Source of the DNA: DSAR01 sp034437315
GTDB lineage: Bacteria; Chloroflexota; Anaerolineae; B4-G1
Length of the DNA: 19,287 nt
Reading direction: 5' to 3'
NCBI GenBank assembly: GCA_034437315.1
Contig: DAOTUC010000368.1
Coordinates: 1-19,287 of the forward strand
In this document: in pieces, positions 15,834 to 19,287 of the stretch
Layout: every line of letters begins with the position of its first letter
Position numbering within the stretch: the first letter of the stretch is position 1
Notes under the pieces: model-generated
The model's input: the letters and a program-made list of their open reading frames with translations, nothing else
Database searches by the model: none
What the model was told of the DNA's origin: nothing
Made by a program: the position numbers and the translations under genes

Positions 15834-15980
15834 CCAAATTCTTGTTCGCTGTACAAGGATCCTAGTGGTTAGGCCATCACATTCCCTCCACCGGCCGGTC
15901 AAACGAAAATCCAACCTTTACAACCAATCACGAAGACAATCTCAACCAACGCCAATGGTTGGCTTGGCTGGCGCGTGTTA
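15834..15980. other. Rest of gap before membrane protein gene
   Basis: Apart from a small CCAAC/GTTGG stem near 15946-15962, nothing recognisable is seen in this part of the 341-base gap. No small open frame has both a ribosome-binding site and a protein-like composition. The ATG at 15999 lacks a Shine-Dalgarno sequence and overlaps the better-supported gene at 16054. Confidence 0.5.
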
Positions 15981-15990
15981 TGCTGATAAT
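15981..15990 (+). promoter_or_regulatory. Possible promoter for membrane protein and P-type ATPase
   Basis: TGC followed by TGATAAT gives an imperfect extended -10 element. TTGGCT boxes lie upstream at poor spacing (15 or 20 bases). Transcription near 15997 would place AAGGAGG (about 16040-16046) correctly for the ATG at 16054. Support is positional and weak. Confidence 0.3.
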
Positions 15991-16053
15991 GAGGACGTAT
16001 GTTTAAGGCTGAGTTGTACGAGTTAGCGGCGCGATGCATAAGGAGGTTTTGTC

Positions 16054-16440
16054 ATGTTCTTCGTAGATTTCTCGTTTGCCTTGGTCGTCGGTTTATTGCT
16101 GACAGCGCTATTTGCGGCGATTTTCGACGCTCGGGGGCCCTGGGATATCTGGTGGGCCTTTTTGCTGATCGTCTTTCTGGCCGCGTGGGTGGGCGGTGTG
16201 TGGGTGACGCCTTTCGGTCCGACGCTGTTTGAGGTCGCCTGGTTGCCGTTCCTATTCGTGGGATTGATCTTTGCGCTCCTGATGGCGGCAATCCCGCCGA
16301 CGAGGCCCCGCACGTATGGCAAGGCCGTGGCGGAGGCGCGGGCGGAAGAAACAGCGGTGACGGTGCTGAGTATATTTTTCTGGTTGCTGATCGTTCTAAT
16401 GGTCATCGCCCTCATCGTCGCTTATATTTGGAGTGGATAA
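16054..16440 (+). CDS. Four-helix small membrane protein linked to P-type ATPase
   Basis: The 128-residue protein is of unrecognised family, with four predicted membrane helices at about 3-24, 31-51, 61-82 and 103-126. A basic/acidic loop (PPTRPRTYGKAVAEARAEE, 83-101) lies between helices three and four. AAGGAGG lies eight bases before the ATG. Its TAA stop is followed at once by the ATG of the P-type ATPase, so the two are almost certainly cotranscribed and coupled. A role as an accessory or regulatory membrane partner of that pump is an inference from position only. No transport or catalytic motif is visible. Confidence 0.85.
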   Translation: MFFVDFSFALVVGLLLTALFAAIFDARGPWDIWWAFLLIVFLAAWVGGVWVTPFGPTLFEVAWLPFLFVGLIFALLMAAIPPTRPRTYGKAVAEARAEETAVTVLSIFFWLLIVLMVIALIVAYIWSG

Positions 16441-19161
16441 ATGGTTCAATCTCCTGATTTGAAAGTTGAACAACCGTGGACCCGCTCCCGTGAGGAGACG
16501 TTGGAGGCTTTGGACGTCTCGCGGGAGCGGGGGCTGGATGAGGCGACGGCCAAAAAGCGACGCCAAGTGGCGGGCGTCAATCGCCTGCGCAGCATCGAGC
16601 GTAAGAGCGCCTGGCAGATTTTGGTCGAGCAGTTCAAGAGCTTGATCGTCCTGTTGCTCGCCGTGGCGACCATTCTTTCTTTCACCTTCGGCGAGTTGGT
16701 GGAGGGAGCGGCCGTTGCGGTGGTGATTCTGATCAACGCAGCGATCGGCTTCGTCACCGAACTGCGGGCCGTGCGCTCGATGGAAGCGCTCCAGAAATTG
16801 AGCCGCGTCGACGCCAAAGTGCGCCGGGATGGCGCCGTGCACGAAATACCGGCGGAGAGGTTGTCGCCGGGAGACATCGTCATCCTGGATGGGGGCGACG
16901 TGGTCACGGCCGACCTGCGTCTGCTGGAGGCCTCTAAACTCCAGGCCAACGAGTCGGCGCTGACGGGCGAGTCGGTCCCGGTGAGCAAGCAGGTGGAGCC
17001 CCTGAGCGAAGACGCGCCCCTGGCCGAGCGGGCGAACATGGTCTTCAAGGGGACGGCCATCACCCGGGGCACAGGAGAGGGCGTCGTCGTGGCCACCGGG
17101 ATGGATACCGAATTGGGGCGGATCTCCACCCTGGTCGAGGAGGCGGAGGAGGAAGCGACGCCGCTGGAGCGACGGCTCCAGCAGCTGGGCCATCGCTTGA
17201 TCTGGGTGACCCTGGGCATCGGCGCCGCTGTGGTTGTCGCGGGCGTCGTCGGGGGCAAGGACGTGCTGTTGATGATCGAGACCGCCATCGCCCTGGCCGT
17301 GGCCAGCATCCCGGAGGGGTTGCCCATCGTGGCGACGGTGGCCTTGGCCCGGGGCATGTGGCGCATGGCCCAGCGCAACGCGCTGATCAACAATCTCTCC
17401 TCGGTCGAGACGCTGGGCGCGACCAACGTCATCCTCACCGACAAGACCGGCACGCTGACGGAGAACCAGATGACGGCCACCCGCTTCGTCCTGGCCTCGG
17501 GAGAGGCGGTGCAGGTGACGGGCGAGGGCCTGGACACGGAAGGAGAATTCCAGCGGGACGGCGAGACGTTGAATCCAGCGGAGGAAGAATTGCTCCGGCA
17601 GGCGCTAGAGGTGGGCGTGCTGTGCAACAACGCCGCGCTACAGGCGGACGAGGATGGGAGCCAAGACACGGACGTTGAGGCCATCGGCGATCCGGTCGAG
17701 GCGGCCCTGCTGGTCGCCGGAGCCAAGGCCGGGATAAGGCGCGCTCGTTTGTTAGACGAGCAGCCCGAGGCCCGGGAGGACGCTTTCGATCCCGACGTGA
17801 AAATGATGGCGACTTTCAACGAGGAAAACGGCCAATACCGCGTCGCCGTCAAGGGCGCGCTCGAGGCGGCGCTGGCGGCCTCGTCGCAGATTATGACGCC
17901 CGAAGGCGAAGGCCGGGCGATTGACGATGCGGAGCGGGAGCGATGGCGTGAGCGGAACATTCGCATGGCCGAGGAGGGGTTGCGGGTCCTGGCCCTGGCG
18001 ACGAAGACGGTCGCTTCCACTGACGTCGAACCTTACGAGGACCTCATCTTCATTGGCCTGGTGGGCCTGCTAGATCCGCCCCGCGAGGACGTGCAGCCGG
18101 CCATCGAAGCGGCCCAGAGCGCGGGCGTGCGGGTGGTCATGGCGACCGGCGATCAGGCGGCGACCGCCAAAAACGTGGCCCGCGCGGTGGGCCTGGCGTC
18201 GGCGGATGCGGACGTTCGAGCCGTTCACGGTAGCGAATTAGGGGGAAGGAGCGACTGGAGCGCCGACGAGCGCCAGAAAATCCTGGAAGCGCCCATCTTC
18301 GCCCGGGTGACGCCCGAGCAGAAGTTGGACCTGATCGCCCTGCACCAAGAGAACGGGGCCATTGTTGCGATGACGGGGGACGGCGTGAACGACGCGCCGG
18401 CGCTGAAGAAGGCCGACATCGGCGTCGCGATGGGGCAGCGGGGCGCCCAGGTCGCCCAGGAGGCGTCGGACATGGTGCTCCAGGATGACGCCTTTTCCTC
18501 CATCGTCGTCGCCATTGAGCAGGGACGTGTGATCTTCAACAACATCCGGCGCTTCGTGCTCTACCTGCTTTCCTGCAACATGGCCGAGATCATGGTGATC
18601 GGCCTGGCGTCGGTGGTCAACGCGCCATTGCCCATCCGGCCGTTACAGATCCTGTTTTTGAACCTGGTGACCGACGTTTTTCCGGCGTTGGCCCTGGGCG
18701 TGGGTGAGGGCGACCCGGCCATCATGGAACAACCGCCCCGTGACCCCGACGAATCGATCATGACCAAGCGTAATTGGACCGCGGTCTTCGGCTACGGCGC
18801 ACTGATCACCGCCTCGGTACTGGGCGCTTTCGCCATAGCCTTTACCTGGTTAGGTACAGGTACCGACCGGGCGGTGACGATCTCGTTCCTGACGCTGGCC
18901 TGCGCCCAGTTGTGGCACGTGTTCGACATGCGCGACCCCGGCTCCCATTTCCTGCGCAACGACGTCACGCGCAACACGTACGTCTGGGGAGCGGTGGGGT
19001 TATGCGTGGGGCTGTTGCTGTTGGCGGTTTACGTGCCCCTGCTGGCGGACCTCCTGAGCGTGGTCGATCCGGGCGTCAAGGGCTGGGGCGTCATCGTCGG
19101 GATGAGCTTGATCCCGTGGGCCGTCGGGCAGACGTTGGCCCAGTTCGAGCTGAATTTGTAA
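16441..19161 (+). CDS. Cation-transporting P-type ATPase, Ca2+-type (P2)
   Basis: This 906-residue P-type ATPase is likely an inner-membrane Ca2+ exporter. The order is an N-terminal cation-ATPase region (about 10-75), actuator TGES (175-178), M4 PEGLP (291-295), phosphorylation site DKTGT with D334, an N-domain of about 340-560, hinge TGDGVND (645-651), and a C-terminal set of membrane helices. Ion-site residues match those known for SERCA pumps: E292 in M4, N713 and E716 in M5, and N741, T744 and D745 in M6. The M8 glutamate of SERCA appears replaced by glutamine (CAQLWHVFD), as in plasma-membrane types. No heavy-metal CPC motif or metal-binding N-terminal domain is present, so Cu/Zn export is unlikely. 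The ATG follows the upstream gene's stop directly; GGAGTGG lies just before. Confidence 0.93.
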   Translation: MVQSPDLKVEQPWTRSREETLEALDVSRERGLDEATAKKRRQVAGVNRLRSIERKSAWQILVEQFKSLIVLLLAVATILSFTFGELVEGAAVAVVILINAAIGFVTELRAVRSMEALQKLSRVDAKVRRDGAVHEIPAERLSPGDIVILDGGDVVTADLRLLEASKLQANESALTGESVPVSKQVEPLSEDAPLAERANMVFKGTAITRGTGEGVVVATGMDTELGRISTLVEEAEEEATPLERRLQQLGHRLIWVTLGIGAAVVVAGVVGGKDVLLMIETAIALAVASIPEGLPIVATVALARGMWRMAQRNALINNLSSVETLGATNVILTDKTGTLTENQMTATRFVLASGEAVQVTGEGLDTEGEFQRDGETLNPAEEELLRQALEVGVLCNNAALQADEDGSQDTDVEAIGDPVEAALLVAGAKAGIRRARLLDEQPEAREDAFDPDVKMMATFNEENGQYRVAVKGALEAALAASSQIMTPEGEGRAIDDAERERWRERNIRMAEEGLRVLALATKTVASTDVEPYEDLIFIGLVGLLDPPREDVQPAIEAAQSAGVRVVMATGDQAATAKNVARAVGLASADADVRAVHGSELGGRSDWSADERQKILEAPIFARVTPEQKLDLIALHQENGAIVAMTGDGVNDAPALKKADIGVAMGQRGAQVAQEASDMVLQDDAFSSIVVAIEQGRVIFNNIRRFVLYLLSCNMAEIMVIGLASVVNAPLPIRPLQILFLNLVTDVFPALALGVGEGDPAIMEQPPRDPDESIMTKRNWTAVFGYGALITASVLGAFAIAFTWLGTGTDRAVTISFLTLACAQLWHVFDMRDPGSHFLRNDVTRNTYVWGAVGLCVGLLLLAVYVPLLADLLSVVDPGVKGWGVIVGMSLIPWAVGQTLAQFELNL

Positions 19162-19176
19162 CTGGAGTTTTCCAGT
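19161..19176 (+). terminator. Short hairpin after P-type ATPase
   Basis: ACTGGA and TCCAGT form a perfect six-base stem with a four-base loop, starting on the last base of the stop codon. There is no T-run after it, so it is at best a weak terminator or 3' stabilising hairpin. Confidence 0.35.
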
Positions 19177-19187
19177 CAATCGTCATT

Positions 19188-19287
19188 AGAATTCGGAAGT
19201 CTCAAAAGGCGCATTGAACAGCCGATTTTGACGTGATAGTCAATCAACTTTGCCTCTGAGATACTCGACGGAAGACTTCCGAATTCT
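19188..19287. repeat. 100-bp inverted-repeat element at right window edge
   Basis: AGAATTCGGAAGTCT (19188-19202) is the exact reverse complement of the last 15 bases of the window (19273-19287). Inside, TCAAAAGGC pairs with GCCgaTTTTGA (19202-19231, two-base bulge) as a secondary hairpin. No coding frame is present. As at the left edge, the window stops on a repeat arm, so the repeat may continue outside. It may be another member of the palindromic elements in this window or a strong 3' hairpin for the ATPase gene. Confidence 0.65.

Noticed and set aside
15999..16232. 77-residue plus-strand open frame
   Set aside because: It overlaps the four-helix membrane protein in another frame and lacks a ribosome-binding site; AAGGAGG at about 16040 points to the ATG at 16054.
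16446..18020. 524-residue minus-strand open frame
   Set aside because: It is fully antisense to the P-type ATPase and very rich in Ser, Arg and Thr, as expected from the complement of GC-rich codons. The plus-strand frame has every P-type motif.

Overview
The window reads as one stretch of a GC-rich bacterial chromosome, most probably from the phylum Chloroflexota (Anaerolineae-like). The taxonomic call is an inference. It rests on a secreted protein ending in a short aromatic/LPLVM tail that I associate with Anaerolineae, on a large BTAD-plus-MalT-type ATPase regulator, and on long gaps filled with nested palindromes. There are no phage, plasmid, CRISPR, rRNA or tRNA genes. The two ends of the window each coincide with an inverted repeat, as expected if the sequence is a contig that stopped at repeats.

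Layout. (1) rsgA, a ribosome-assembly GTPase, lies on the minus strand at 139-1122 with a good sigma70-type promoter behind it. (2) A 448-base gap carries a 133-bp palindromic element. It is followed by a tight plus-strand operon korD-korA-korB-korC (1572-4416) for a four-subunit 2-oxoacid (probably 2-oxoglutarate):ferredoxin oxidoreductase. Seventeen bases later comes a 1145-residue BTAD/STAND ATPase regulator (4434-7871), probably cotranscribed. (3) A 307-base gap has a second palindromic element and promoter candidates. It leads to a secreted HExxHxxxxxD metalloprotease-like protein (8179-10230). (4) Converging on it is truD (tRNA pseudouridine synthase D, minus strand, 11375-10276), broken by two single-base frameshifts. 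(5) Divergent from truD is an orphan OmpR-type response regulator (11592-12299). Next come a tail-anchored protein of unknown function (12516-13019), a terminator, and a GH31 alpha-glucosidase-family enzyme (13100-15712). (6) A 341-base gap contains a third palindromic element bracketed by a 19-bp direct repeat that copies the 3' end of the GH31 gene. (7) A four-helix membrane protein (16054-16440) abuts a Ca2+-type P-type ATPase (16441-19161).

The genes are mainly housekeeping and metabolic: translation (rsgA, truD), ferredoxin-linked carbon metabolism (kor), glycan breakdown (GH31), cation export, secretion and regulation. They do not form one obvious defence or biosynthetic system. The least explained material is non-coding. 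At three internal sites, and less clearly at both window ends, an outer inverted repeat encloses smaller hairpins. Two of the internal sites show duplicated flanks, which points to small mobile (MITE-like) elements that have supplied gene leaders and 3' ends. Several start codons were moved from the longest open frame to the one behind a clear Shine-Dalgarno sequence (rsgA, the protease, truD, the tail-anchored protein, GH31).
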